Positions 46,900 to 57,828 are shown, numbered from the stretch's first letter. The stretch: DNA of 64,000 nt from Chelydra serpentina (GCA_037349315.1 JBAIAC010000033.1:22772001-22836000); one strand, 5' to 3'. A program made the numbers and translations. The notes: a model not told the origin generated them from the letters alone.

Positions 46900-47118
46900 G
46901 GGGCTGATCTACACTGAAAAGTTCACTAAATCTCTCAGGGGTGTGAAAAATCCAAACCCTTGAGACATAGTTAAACTGACCTATCCTTGGGTGTAGATAA
47001 CACCCGGTTGATGGAAGAATTCTTCCTTTGATCCTAACTACCACTTCCCGAGAACCACTCCTGTCACCACAATAAGCGTCTACACTGAAGCACTAGAATA
47101 ACGCATCGCAGGGGTGCC
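46900..47118 (+). mobile_element. GGTCTACAC-type MITE, second subfamily
   Basis: Starts GGGCTGATCTACACTGAA and contains GGTTGATGGAAGAATTCTTC and GCGTCTACACTGAAGCACTA. It shares GATGG-AGA-TTCTTCC...TTGA with the copy at 48532-48908, but lacks the TCAGCTACGT hairpin of the copies at 2521, 40867 and 42777. Ends decayed. Confidence 0.55.
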
Positions 47119-47131
47119 AAATTTAGATCTC

Positions 47132-47219
47132 GGGGTTAGATTCTCAGATGGCACAAATCAGCATAGGTCCTTGACTTCAATGGAGCTAAGCTGATTATAC
47201 CATCTGAGGATCTGGCCCC
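47132..47219. repeat. Ancient palindromic MITE, near complete
   Basis: An 88-base imperfect palindrome. The left arm GGGGTTAGATTCTCAGATGG and the right arm CCATCTGAGGATCTGGCCCC are inverted complements with a few mismatches, with the centre at GACTTCAATGGAG. This is the best example in the window of a widespread old amniote palindromic repeat. Confidence 0.65.
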
Positions 47220-48531
47220 CAATTTTTAGATGTTTTGTTTCTTTTTCTTTTCTTTTCTTTTAAGCATCAGCCAAAAATTTGAACGTTTGAATTTAACAAG
47301 TAAGGTCCCGTTGATTTTAAATGTTTCAGATCCATCACTGAAGTACCCTAACTATGTAGCTGGCACGGAAATCCTAAATACCCATACCTTTAAAATGCAG
47401 TGGATAATTTCAACTGTAAAGTGACTTGTGAAATTTGGCCTTTTGCTGGTTTAAAAAAAAATGAATACATCTCTCATATTTCTGAGCACCTCATCTCTAT
47501 CTCCCCTTCTTCCTTTCAGTAGTAGGCCTGGCTTTCGGTCACTTGTGTGTGAAGTTCAACCTTAACACACAACGCTCTCCGCAGGGCCACAAGTTTTAAT
47601 CCTCATTTCTCCCTTCACCCCTTCCATTCTTAAAGTCCACCCAAAATTTTCTCCTTACTGCTTCGTCCTACTGATCCTTTCCCATTCCCATTTTTGCACT
47701 GGTTGACGTTCCACCCTTGTTCTCGTAACAGCCTCTCAATTAATGTGTGACAAACACCAACATGCTCCATCCTCCAACTCTCATTCACTCTATTAAAAAA
47801 GGCTTCAGAGAGGGCCTTTGGGATTCAGTGCCACTGATCATTGTGGCTTTTTGAAGTCTCAGGCGTTGCTGGAGTGTTAGAAAAATATCTCTCTTGGATA
47901 TATCTTAGATCACTTTTGGCTGAATTTTTCCATAACAGAGGTTATTAAAGAGGAGACAAAACCATTGACATGTTTTTTGTGAATAAATTTAATTAAGCAA
48001 GGTTTTTTCTCCAAATAAATTGTCGATGTTTGTATCTTTTCTTCTGTTGTAGTTGGAATACATTAAACTGTGCCAGGAAGAATTCTAAATAACGATCACT
48101 TTTCTTGTAAAGCGTTTTTTTAAAGAAAGGAAGCTTGGTTTAGACATAAAATGAAACATTTAACGATTTATGCCCACAATAATCTGTAGATAGGCTTTTA
48201 TTAAAAATCATAATTAATTCATTACTACTTAATTCAGACAAAAATATAGATGTCACCATTGCTATCAGTGCTGGGGTAAGAGATGCAGGCAAATGCCTTG
48301 TTCTAGCAAATAAGGGACCTGATTATTCCGTACTCGCGGCTTGTGTAGTCATTTACATCAGCACAAAGTCAGGTCAGGTGCTACTGCTCTGATATGGGAA
48401 CATTTTATACCCACAAGATGTGAAGCAGGGACAATCAAACCCAATATGTTTAATAAAATAAACAACAAAATCTGTTTGGCAACACAGATTATTTTTTAAG
48501 ATTTGTCTTGCACAGTGGTCTTGAAATGTTA

Positions 48532-48908
48532 GGCCTGGTCTACACTTAAGTCAAGTGGTGCTTCGGGGGGTGAATGATTCACACCCCCAAGCATTCTAGC
48601 TATGTCAATCGAAACCCAGGTGTATCTGCGGCTAGGTCGATGGCAGAGTTCTTCCGTTGACTTGGCTACAGCGCTTAGAGAGGTGGATTACCTGTTAGAT
48701 GAGTTTCTGTGCTGCACTCCAAAGGCCTTACTGACTCAAGGAAATTGCTGTTATGGAATAGCTACCCAGGTGGACACTGTATTCTGGAATAAATCACTTT
48801 TATTCTGGAATAGTGTGCCCACTCAGGAGAGTTGCACCAGAGTAGCTATTCTGGAATAGCTATGCCGGTCAATTTCCTCTGGGCGGGCAGACACCTAAGG
48901 CACAGCCC
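48532..48908. mobile_element. GGTCTACAC-type MITE, 377 bp, second subfamily
   Basis: Starts GGCCTGGTCTACACTTAAG after TTA (48529-48531) and ends GGCACAGCCC before TAA (48909-48911). The body contains CGATGGCAGAGTTCTTCCGT and GAGGTGGATTACCTG, related to 46900-47118. ATTCTGGAATA is repeated near the right side. The TTA/TAA bounds suit a Harbinger-type insertion, although an exact direct duplication (TTA and TTA) is not present. Confidence 0.6.
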
Positions 48909-49534
48909 TAACGTGGCTTATAACCCTCTTTGTGCCCTCCCAACCCTGGGCTACTCCATGGCTCCTCGTGTAATTTAGACAGCCCTGGGGATATGTCTAA
49001 ATTAAGGCAGCCTCTCTAAGATGCTTTATGGGTAGCCATGTTCCTGGAATCTCTGCAGCACATTGTAATGTGGTCTTGTGGTCAGATCAAGGACTTTTAG
49101 AGCCCCCTTTTGGGGCTGGGACCCTTTTACCTGGCGTAGAGGGGCCAGAGCAGAGGGGCAAGGATCTCATCCCTGAATTAAGTAATCATTAAAATCCAGT
49201 ATTATTGAAAAGGTATGAACACTCTCCAGATGACACAGTTACTCACGCATGGTTCACAAAAGGTCTTTTGTGCCCAATTATTACATCTGAGGGAGAGGTG
49301 AGTTGAACAATCTGGTTAAAAAGTCCCTTCAGCCTGATCTTAATTTATATCATAGGATTTCACCATGTTAGTGGTATGAAATGGCAGAAGTCGTAATGAT
49401 TTTTTCATCGTATCCTAACCTCCTTCCCAACCTTTTCAAATAAACACTAATTCTGCTTGATTAGAACATTTCATATTTACTACATTATCTGAAAAAATCT
49501 TTCTCAAGGACTTTGAATTGAATTCTTAAATGAT

Positions 49535-49680
49535 CTAAATTTTCAGAGGTGACTAAAGATTTTTTGGGTGTTTGAGATGCCTTAAAAAAGGGTCTTCTTT
49601 TTCAGAAAAGGTTAAGTACTCATCCTCTGAAAACCAGACTTTTAAGATGTATTAAGCTAGGCACCCAAAATCACCAGTCA
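49535..49680. repeat. Ancient palindromic repeat fragment
   Basis: Begins AAATTTTCAGAGGTGACTAA and contains CTCTGAAAACCAGACTTT near 49625, the mirrored TTTTCAGA / TCTGAAAA ends of an old dispersed family. Confidence 0.4.
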
Positions 49681-49691
49681 CTTAAGAAAAT

Positions 49692-49934
49692 GTTTATTGA
49701 TTCCCACACCTTGTCAACTGCTGGGAATGGGCCACATCCACCATGATTGAATTGACCTCATTAGCACTGACCCCCCAACTTGGTAAGGCAACTCCCATCT
49801 TTTCATGTGCTGTATATTTATACCTGCCTACTTTTTTTCACTCCATGCGTCTGATGAAGTGGGTTATAGCCCACGAAAGCTTATGCCCAAATACGTTAGT
49901 CTCTAAGGTGCCACAAGGACTCCTCGTTGTTTTT
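49692..49934 (+). mobile_element. Penelope-like element 3' end with 10-bp target duplication
   Basis: The sense 3' region of the same family as 31333-32150, of another subfamily: AACTGCTGGGAATGGGCCAC, CCATCTTTTCATGTGCTGTA, TGATGAAGTGGGTTATAGCC, CACGAAAGCTTATGCCCAAA, TCTAAGGTGCCACAAGGAC, ending in a T-run. Flanked by TTAAGAAAAT (49682-49691 and 49933-49942; the last two T may belong to either the tail or the repeat). 5'-truncated; no nuclease codons. Confidence 0.8.
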
Positions 49935-49942
49935 AAGAAAAT

Positions 49943-52569
49943 TGTGTGTGCATATGTGCACACATTATTATTCTACTGTGTGTTTGGAGGTGTGAGGCAG
50001 TGGGTGAGGAGATGCCCCCTGAAAACACTCAACCTTATACACTGGCAACCCAGGCTCTTATTAAAAGCCCTACAATAACAAACCAACAAGTGTGCACATA
50101 CCAGGGAGGAAAAATCAGATTTCAAACTTCTAAGAAAAAGTTATAAACAATGCATAAGAAATCATTTAAAATGTTTGTATCTTAATATTTTCTTTTTAAC
50201 ATGACACCTTAATAAATAGACATTCCTTATTAAAGCATTTGGTGGAGTGTACACTGAATGAACAAGGAAGATGATTGGGAAGTTCTAGTTGGTACTGCTA
50301 GTGCCATATTTAATGGTGTATAATTGACTTAACCAGACAGCACTGTGTAAATTTTGTCTCTGCACAATGCAGAGGGGTAGCTTTGTGGGTTGAGAGAGAA
50401 AACTGGGATAAAGTAGGGGACTCTGAGGAATGAAGAAATAAACAGGTGTTAAAAGTAGTGAAGTATAATGGAACCAATAATGGTGTTTCCAGACACATTC
50501 TTTACAAGTGGCAGCTTGGAAATGTAGATTTATAAAGAAACTGGAAAAAATATTCTGGGGAAAAGGTCTCCGCTCTTAATTAACTACAGAATTTTAACTG
50601 TTTTAACTTGTGAAAAGCAAGGAAATGTCTTCACGATGTCAAAGGAAGAATTCATTGTCTGTTAATGTAACTGACCTTGCACAGAGTTCAGAAACCTTTC
50701 AATACCCTGTTCAGGAAGATGAATTTTTAAAAAAATGTTGTTACTGCTGGCTTCCTGGGAATGGTTCTCTGTGTTTGAATTGACTGGGTCACTGAGGGTG
50801 AAGACTTTAATACACATATGGCTAAGGCATTATCTTGATGCGAACTGTAAAAGGACTTGTTTCATGAGAAGATGCTAAACTAATCAAAAATAACATAGGC
50901 AGGAGAAAAAAATGTACAAGATAGCTGGATCATTCATTAAATAGGAACATTAGAACTGAACATTATATGAAAGTGGGACATCATAATCTAAAATGGGTCA
51001 CAAACTGAGGAGGAAGCTAGGTCATTGAATGAAAAATATCTCATCTCGTTTAGAACAGAGCAAAAGAATTTGTATCCATGATAATTCAATCATAATCTAA
51101 CTTGAGAGCACAAATGTACTCTAGCTACAGGAAAGCTTAGTGAAAGCAGGTCAGCATATACAACTAAAAGGAAACTTTTGTGAGCTATTGGGGGCAGGGT
51201 CAGTAATGTCCTCTGTGCCATTGTAAATATTACACAAATCAGGGGAAAAACAAGTGACAGAATATATGGAAAGTACCCCTGAGGTAGGATATAGGAAACT
51301 GGGAAACAAACTGTCTTGTATTACAGGATTAGAATAAGAGCACTGTTTTGGAATTGAAAGGAACAGAATATTAAAATAGAGGTATAATTTAACCGAATGG
51401 CTTCTTTTGACTCAATTTTGGATTATGCACAATAGTTTTTCTGAAAATCTTGTCATATTAAGTGCATCTGCCAATCCTAGAGCTTAATGCTATCCTTAAT
51501 AATGATACTAATAATTAATAATAATACTCCATACTTTTCAAACTAACAGCCATGACAGGTAGGTAGGTTTTATCCCCATTGATGGGGAAAATGCAGTAGA
51601 GAGGTAGTGATTGACCTAATGCCTGGTGGGGAGTCAGTGTAAGAGCTAGTGTTAAACTCAGGAGTGCCTGTCTTGCAGTCTTGTACCCAGGTTTTTAGGT
51701 CTGCCCCTCCTGAGAGGAAGGGATGTTGATTCTACTAGAATCTGTGTAGTCTTAGTGAACTTAAATATTTCTATTTATGTGTATATTTTTAACAACATAG
51801 GGGGAAAAAGAAATGGGCTGCAGGCGGTCTGCTCATTTTAAAACTCTTTCAATGCCGTTACTTCTGTGTCAGTTTTTAGCAAATTTGAATCATCTTCTAC
51901 TTTTAATGTTAATGATTACTGCTTCTGGTATTTATATATTGCAATAATGTGTATAACACACTGACTTTTTTCAGTTATCCTCTTCCGCTCTTGCTTTGCC
52001 CCACTGAGATCACTGTTAATTAGATACGACATTATATCTAATAGTATCTTGATCACTGTTAATATTGCTGAATGTGGTGTTCGAGTGAGTCCAAATTGGG
52101 AATGTACTGAGAATTTAAATTGTAAGCAGATGGTTCGGGGAGCAGATATTAATGGATTATGAAGCACTGTTGTCTGTCTTCTTTTTAATAAGTAACTATG
52201 TCAATCATAAAAAGACTATCTCTTCCCTTTGTGACAATGGAAAGCTTTCCTGTATAACACCAACCACTGTCAAAATGAAGTTTGTGAAGTCAGCTCATTA
52301 GAAAATGGACCTGCATTTTCCTCCTTCAAGTGTTTTAAAAATAAAGAGCTTGTGCTATATGGCAGACTTTTTCAAAATATCTCCAAAATGAATTTGCCTT
52401 TTTCATTGTGTCATGCACGATGTGGATATACATCACTGCTTAAAGATTCATGATCAGATTTGGTACAATGTGGTGCACAGTTAAAAGTGCAGCTTGTTTT
52501 TGTGATAGTGCTGGATTGTGGAAGAACTGGCAGAAACACCCTAAGCACGTTTTTTTCAGAAGCTACTGT
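49943..52569. other. Mostly unassigned; one MIR-like relic
   Basis: A diverged antisense MIR-like sequence lies at about 51545-51705 (TTATCCCCATTGATGGGGAA, AAACTCAGGAGTGCCTGTC). Otherwise AT-rich DNA with frames under 112 codons that I do not recognise. Confidence 0.4.
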
Positions 52570-52655
52570 GAGCTAGGTCTATAGATTGTGGAAATTGGCA
52601 TAGCTCCATTTGGAGTCAATGAAGCTACACCAGTTTCCATCAGCTGAGGATTTTG
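52570..52655. repeat. Ancient palindromic MITE fragment
   Basis: Resembles 47132-47219: GAAATTGGCATAGCTCCATT, then AGTCAATGAAGCTACACCAG, TTTCCATCAGCTGAGGATTT. Diverged palindrome. Confidence 0.5.
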
Positions 52656-52784
52656 CTGTGCATCTTCATGTGTTAAATGCAAGTGTTCTCTGAAGCTCTG
52701 ATGGGTAAGGTTTGTTTATGTTCAGACTATGATGTATAAAGTTCTTAATTAATATAGAGATTATCCTTCATTTGCTTCCTTCTT

Positions 52785-52995
52785 AGAGTAGATGCAGCTG
52801 CGTACTCCATGTGGGTGTGTATGTCCCGTACACTGGAGCCAAAGAACTTTGCCTACCAGTACCCATAGGGTGGCACTCATGCCCTGAGGCCATAGCTCCG
52901 TCCCTGCCTGTATGAACGCAGCGCTGCTCCTATTGTCTCAGTTCCTTCTTACTGCCCATGGCGAGTGTCAGAGCTCTTTATGGGGTCTTCACCTC
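52785..52995. repeat. DIRS left inverted terminal repeat
   Basis: Outer end AGAGTAGATGCAGCTGCGTA, then AAGAACTTTGCCTACCAGTA (52842-52861) and CTCAGTTCCTTCTTACTGCC, which match the complement of the right end in the same order. It is cut by a solo LTR at 52996. Confidence 0.75.
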
Positions 52996-53807
52996 TGTCA
53001 GGGTTCCCTCCCCACTCTAAACTCTAGGGTAAAGTTGTGGGGACCCGCATGAAGAGCTCCTAAGCTTATTTCTACCAGCTTAGGTTAAAACCCCCAAGGT
53101 ACAAAATTCCCTGCACCCTGAGAAATGCTTCTCTCACTGCCACCATCAAGTGTTTTAAACAGGAATCCAGGAAAGGAAACCACTTGAAGTTCCCTTCCCC
53201 CCCCCAAACAAAATACCCTCTCAAGCCCGTACCCCCCTTTCCTGGGAAGCTTGAGAATAATCTCCTAATCAATTGGTTACACAGTGATCTAAAAAAAGCC
53301 CACCCCTGGGGTTTTAACACCATAGAAAACAGTCAGCCTCTTAAAAGAAGGATTTTATTAAAACAAAGAAGGTAAAATCATCTCTGTAAAATCAGGATGG
53401 TAACTATTTTACAGGGTACTCAATTTCCAAACTCAGAGGGATTCCCCCTCTGGACAAAACCTTAAAGTTACAGAAAAAAACAGGAATAACCCCTCCCTCT
53501 CACACAGGGAATGTACCAAGCAAAAATAAACAGAAATCTACTCGCTATGCTATCTAAACTTACTTTAGAAAAGTGAGGATTTGATGAAAAGATGACTGGT
53601 TCCTTCTGACTCCAAGATCACTCTGGCTCAGACAAAGAGCCACACACAAAGCTTTCCCCCCTCCCAAGATTTGAAAGTATCTTGTCCCCTTATTGGTCAG
53701 ATGCCAGCCAGGTCAGGCGTCTGTCTGGCTACCTGCATTTCTTAACCCTTTACTGGTAAGAGGATTTTATAGCACTGCATCAGACCCTCTCCTTTATATT
53801 TATGACA
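52996..53807 (-). mobile_element. Solo LTR inserted in the DIRS element
   Basis: Ends TGTCAG...ATGACA, the TG...CA form of an LTR, flanked by exact 5-bp repeats ACCTC (52991-52995 and 53808-53812). Read on the minus strand it opens TGTCATAAATATAAAGG, carries a TATAAAA near its start, an AATAAA in GTTTTAATAAAATCC in its middle and closes with a CCCCACAACTTTACCCTAGA-type end, so the LTR is probably antisense to the DIRS element. I recognise it as a common turtle LTR. No internal retroviral region is attached: it is a solo LTR left by recombination between the two LTRs. Confidence 0.82.
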
Positions 53808-54023
53808 ACCTCATACTTTCACTCTGTTTTCCGAGAACTTTTCTTGTATATAGTAGTAGTACCACCATTAGGGTTAGTTTAGTGTTGATAGAGTAGTTAG
53901 CTACTGTGTGTGATGCCCTCACTAGAGTCAAGCATCCTCATGTAGGAGGGGCCATCCCCAAAAGCGACCCCCCCACACAAAGGGGGTCTCATTGTGTCTG
54001 TGCGAAGAACATGTGAATGAGAG

Positions 54024-54700
54024 GTGTGCCATCTACAAGTCATTCACAAAGAGAACTCTGGTGCTGGGTGTCTTGAGCAGGCCATGAGGCCCTCATCTGA
54101 TCATCAGTCTCCTTCAGATCTGGCAAATGATGCTGCTCTGCGCTTGGGCTCTGGCATTTCCCCCAAGAGGAGAAGGAGTCATTCACTCTCCACTGGTGCA
54201 ATGAGGAGGAGGTGCTATAAAATGAGTCAGGACTATTCCAAGGCTCAGGGAGACGACTCCTATTCTAGGAAGAGTGCTGACTGGCACCATACTCCCTCTG
54301 GCACATGGGATGGAGCAAATCTGATACTGTGCCAAGAGCAGCCAGGGCCCATACTGTCAACTCCAGTTCCAGCCGTGGGGCATCTGTTGAGTCGGGTACC
54401 AATGACATCAGCACCAGTGCTGACAGTCTCTCACAGCATACTAGGCATCATCAGACCTGGTTTGCCTCTCAATCCCAGATTCTCTGTTGGTCCAGGAGTT
54501 CTCCAGTGCTATGGCTTCTACTGACTTGTCCTCTGTTGTGTCATTGGCACCTTCTAGCCATGTCACAGAGCCACTTGGTCCATCAACACTGCAGCTTGTG
54601 CTGCCTGGGCTGCAGAATATGACGTCAAGGCTAGGCCCAGCACTGAAGGACCCCTTGATACTAGTGAATCCTTTGCTACCATCATTATCTTGGTGGCAGA
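54024..54700 (+). pseudogene. DIRS gag-like region
   Basis: Two overlapping frames (54024-54524 and 54305-54622) encode a Ser/Pro-rich, low-complexity protein with KRRRSHSLS and SQDYSKAQGDD. This is the position and character of the DIRS first protein, but no diagnostic motif is visible, so the call rests on its place just before the reverse transcriptase. The alternation of frames shows indels. Not a host gene. Confidence 0.55.
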
Positions 54701-54739
54701 TCCATCATCAAGTTCGGTCACAGCCTTGGTGCCAATGCT

Positions 54740-55225
54740 CTTTCCCCATCCCTTTTCAGGGATCCCTCTCCTAAGACAGCTCCTTGAGCAAGTTCAGTCT
54801 TTACTGGCTTTGGGGGCCAGAGAGGTCCCCCTGCAGCACTGGGGGCATGGGTTCTATTTGCAGTATTTCCTAGTCCCCAAACCCAAGGGAGGGATGAGAA
54901 CCTATGCTTGGCCTCCATGATTTCAACAAGTACATCAGATATGTGAGATTCCATATGGTTACCCTGGCAACTATCCTCCCTGCCTTGAATCACAACAACT
55001 GGTCTGCTGCTCTCGGTATGCAGGGTGCTTATTTCTACATAGCAATCCTCCCGAGCCACAGGAGGTTCCTCAGAGTTGTCATGGCAGGCATGCACTACCA
55101 GTGCACAGTGCTGCCTTTTGGCCTGTCTTCCAGTCCCTGGGTTTTTACCAAGTATGTGCGTGGTAACAATGTACCTCAGAAAGAAGGGAATTCATATCTT
55201 CCCATACCTGGATGACTGATTACTG
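54740..55225 (+). pseudogene. DIRS reverse transcriptase
   Basis: In order: LRQLLEQVQSLLALGAREVP, HGFYLQYFLVPKPKGGMRT, then after a frameshift FHMVTLATILPALNHNNWSA, MQGAYFYIAILPSHRRFLRV, MHYQCTVLPFGLSSSPWVFT, then after another shift YLDD (55205-55216). These are the fingers and palm motifs of DIRS reverse transcriptases. Two lesions are specific: the first catalytic Asp of LQDAYF-type motifs is Gly here (GGT at 55024-55026), and the YLDD box is followed at once by TGA (55217-55219) where Trp is usual. It would copy element RNA in the cytoplasm or nucleus if intact; it is dead. Confidence 0.85.
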
Positions 55226-55639
55226 AGGGGCAAGCCCACAGGGAAAGTCCTCTCATGTTCACTTCACACTACTCCTATTCAATTGTCTAAGTTTCATCCT
55301 AAACAACTGAAAGTCAACATTGGTTCCAGCTCAAAGAATAGAGTTAATTGGGGCCCTGACAGACTCTGAATTCAAGAGCACTTTTGCTGACCAAGTGATT
55401 CCAGGTGAACCACCACCTATGTCTGGAGCTGCAGCTTCGACCCTCAACCACAGTCCAAGGTTTCTGGGCCATGTGGCTGTGCATCCAATATGCCAGGCTG
55501 CGGCTGAAGTTGGTCTATCATCTAAATCACTATCCCTTGGACACGTTGATCAGACTCCCCCAACCCTGGGCTCCATATGGTGATGGACAATTCAGGACAA
55601 CGTGTGCCAAGGCATTCCTTTCATGCAGCCTCCACCGAC

Positions 55640-56380
55640 CAGGACTATAGCTGCCAATGTCTCTTTCATAGGTTGGGGAGCACATCTGGACTCGCTGAAA
55701 AGTCAAGGCCTGTGGTTTGAATGAGAAGTTTCTCCGCATATTGATGTCCAGGAGCTTTGTGTCACCTACAGTGCCTGTCAGACCTTTCAGGATCACATTA
55801 GGGGCTCAGCGGTTCTCATACTTGCCAACAATACCACCGAGATGTATTATGTGAACAGTAATGGGGGAGCACGCTCCGACGTGCTTTGTCAGGAGGCAAT
55901 CAGGCTCTGGCAGTTTTGCATTGGGGAAAACATTACCCCATGGCTGATCACTTACCTTGGATCCACAAACACCTGGAAGATCACCTCTGCAGGAATTTCT
56001 CTCTCAATCATGAGTGATTTCTGAAGCCTAACATCCTGTGGACCATCTTTGCAGTTTGGGGCATCCCAATGATAGACCTGTTTACCATGAAATAAAACAA
56101 GACATCCCAGATGTTCTGCTCCCAAGGGGGGGGTCTCAGTCCAGGTTCTTTGGCTGATGTTTTTCACCTTAGCTGGGAATTGGCACTCCTGTGTGCCTTT
56201 TGTTCAAATTCAGATCATCCTTCAGGTCATTCTCAAGCTGAAATTGGACTGTATCAAGCTCATTCTTATTGTCTCAGCCACTCTGGAGAGAGGTTGGTTC
56301 TCTGACCTCCTCAGGTTATTAGATTGGTCACTCATATCCCTTCCTCTTCATCCTGAACTCCTGACTTCACATCACAATTA
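55640..56380 (+). pseudogene. DIRS RNase H and linker region
   Basis: Around 55660-56010 the translation gives FIGWGAHLDSL, HIDVQELCVTYSACQTFQDH, IRGSAVLILANNTTEMYYVN and ARSDVLCQEAIRLWQF, the RNase H order of DIRS elements, where NNTTEMYYVN corresponds to the usual DNTT..Y.N. The first Asp of that motif reads Asn. 56040-56380 continues as the linker (IWGIPMIDLFTMK, FSDLLRLLDWSLISLPLHPE) with stops and shifts. Confidence 0.75.
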
Positions 56381-56539
56381 GGTTTTGCATCAAACACTCA
56401 GTTTCTTGCATCTCACAGTGTGGATGCTGCCATGGTTAGATGAGGTGGAGGAATGATGATCAGAGGTGGTCCAGCAAGTTTTGCTCAATAGTAGGAAGCC
56501 CTCCACCAGGCTCACCTGTTTGGCCAAGGGGAAGTGCTT

Positions 56540-57440
56540 CTCGGTATAGTTGTTAGCCCAGGGAGTTCAACTTGCTTGTATCAAGGACATCTTGGAGGAC
56601 CTGTTACACCATCAGTCTTCTGGTCTTTCACTTAGGTCATTGAGAGTCCACCTGGCAGCAATTTCGGCATTTCATCCACCTATCCATAGGAAGTTGGTGT
56701 TTTTCAAACTCCATGGCAATGAGGCTCTTCAAAGGTGGCACTTCTTTCCACCCACCAATCAAAGAGCTGATTCCTTTATGGGACCTTAATACTGTTTTAG
56801 CGGGCTCTTATGGGACCTCCATTAAAGCCTTTGGCAAATTCTTGCTCCCTTCGGTGTCAGAAAATTGCCTACCTTCTGGTGATAACGTCTGCAAGGAGAG
56901 TGTGCAAGTTGCAGGCTTTGATGGCAGAGCCTCCTTACGTGCAATTATCCAAAGAGAAAGTGACTCTGCGGTTGCACCCTAAATTCTTATCTAAGGGTGG
57001 TTCCCAGCTTCACTTGGACAAGGTTGTATATGTATCTATGTTCATCCCGAAGCCGCATTAAACCACAGAGGGGAGCAGCATCTTCTCATATTGCATGTCC
57101 GGCGATGTCTAGCTTTTTATCTGGATAGAACTTTCTATTCCTCACCTCATTTGTTTTTCATATGCGGCCCAAAAGAAGGGTCAAGTGGTGTCCATGGATA
57201 ACTTCCTTTTATCATGACCGCACACAAAGTAGCCCAGCCTGTGCCTCCTCAAGGGGGAACATTCCACAAGAGCTCATGAGATATCGGTGGCATTTCTAAA
57301 TGATGTTCCTATTTTGGACATTTGCAGGGCTGCCACTAGGTCCTCTGTGCGTACATTTGCAAATCAGTATGCCATTACACTGCATCCAGATTGGATGCAA
57401 ATTTCAGGAAGGCAATCCAGCAGTTCTTCTTTAAATAGAC
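56540..57440 (+). pseudogene. DIRS tyrosine recombinase
   Basis: N-terminal core-binding part: SLRSLRVHLAAISAFHPPIH, RKLVFFKLHGNEALQRWHFF. The catalytic domain opens with ITSARRVCKLQALMAEPPYV, containing the first Arg. Next comes the box HSTR (57260-57271) with AFLNDVPILDICRAATRSSV, then TFANQY, whose Tyr (57368-57370) is in position to be the nucleophile. R...HxxR...Y is the signature of this recombinase family, which joins circular DIRS cDNA to the chromosome. Residues are largely preserved, but frameshifts separate the blocks. Confidence 0.85.
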
Positions 57441-57469
57441 TCAGAACCCCATCTCCTGTGAGTATTGCT

Positions 57470-57600
57470 TGCGTGTCACCCACATGGAATACATGGCTGC
57501 ATCTACTCAAAGGAAAAATAAAGGTTACCTACTTGTAACTATTGTTTGTTGAGAGGCGATGCAGTTGTGTATTCCATGACCTGCTCTCCATCCCCTGTGC
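57470..57600. repeat. DIRS internal complementary region
   Basis: Bases 57477-57508 are the reverse complement of the element's outermost left end (52785-52817), sharing GAGTAGATGCAGC and CCATGTGGGTG. Next to it, GGTTACCTACTTGTAACTAT and GAGGCGATGCAG resemble the outer right end. In DIRS elements this region templates the joining of the two ends into a circle. It is the strongest structural proof of the DIRS class here. Confidence 0.78.
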
Positions 57601-57614
57601 ATCAGTCTGTACTT

Positions 57615-57828
57615 CTGCTGTTCGGTGCAAAGGAACTGAGGGGGTCAGGGCAGTGCCACCCTCATACAGCCTGGGGAGGGGCTATCGTCACAGGGCTTGA
57701 GCACCACTCCTATGGGTACTGCTAGGCAAAGTTCTTCAGCTCGGGTGTATGAGATGTGTACACTTACCTGAAATGCATATCTGCATCATATCTTGTAGCT
57801 GTTGTTCTTCAGATAGGCAACTGTTGTT
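57615..57828. repeat. DIRS right inverted terminal repeat
   Basis: The complement of the left repeat: AGGAACTGAG (near 57630), TATGGGTACTGCTAGGCAAA GTTCTT (57711-57736), then TACCTGAAATGCATATCTGC and CTTGTAGCTGTTGTTCTTC at the outer end. The exact outer boundary is uncertain by some tens of bases. Confidence 0.72.

Larger units (their letters stand above)
52785..57828 (+). mobile_element. DIRS-type tyrosine-recombinase retrotransposon, decayed
   Basis: A near-complete DIRS element of about 5 kb (4.2 kb without the LTR nested in it). In order: left inverted repeat, gag-like region, reverse transcriptase, RNase H, tyrosine recombinase, internal complementary region, right inverted repeat. DIRS elements integrate via a circular DNA intermediate using their recombinase rather than an integrase, so no target duplication is expected. 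All coding parts are broken by stops and frameshifts. The inverted ends pair best at 52842-52868 against 57711-57736 (AAGAACTTTGCCTA, one mismatch in 26). Separate entries describe the parts. Confidence 0.85.

Noticed and set aside
54024..54774. A possible host gene of 166 codons
   Set aside because: Its position directly upstream of DIRS reverse transcriptase blocks, and its composition, make it the degenerate gag-like part of that element.
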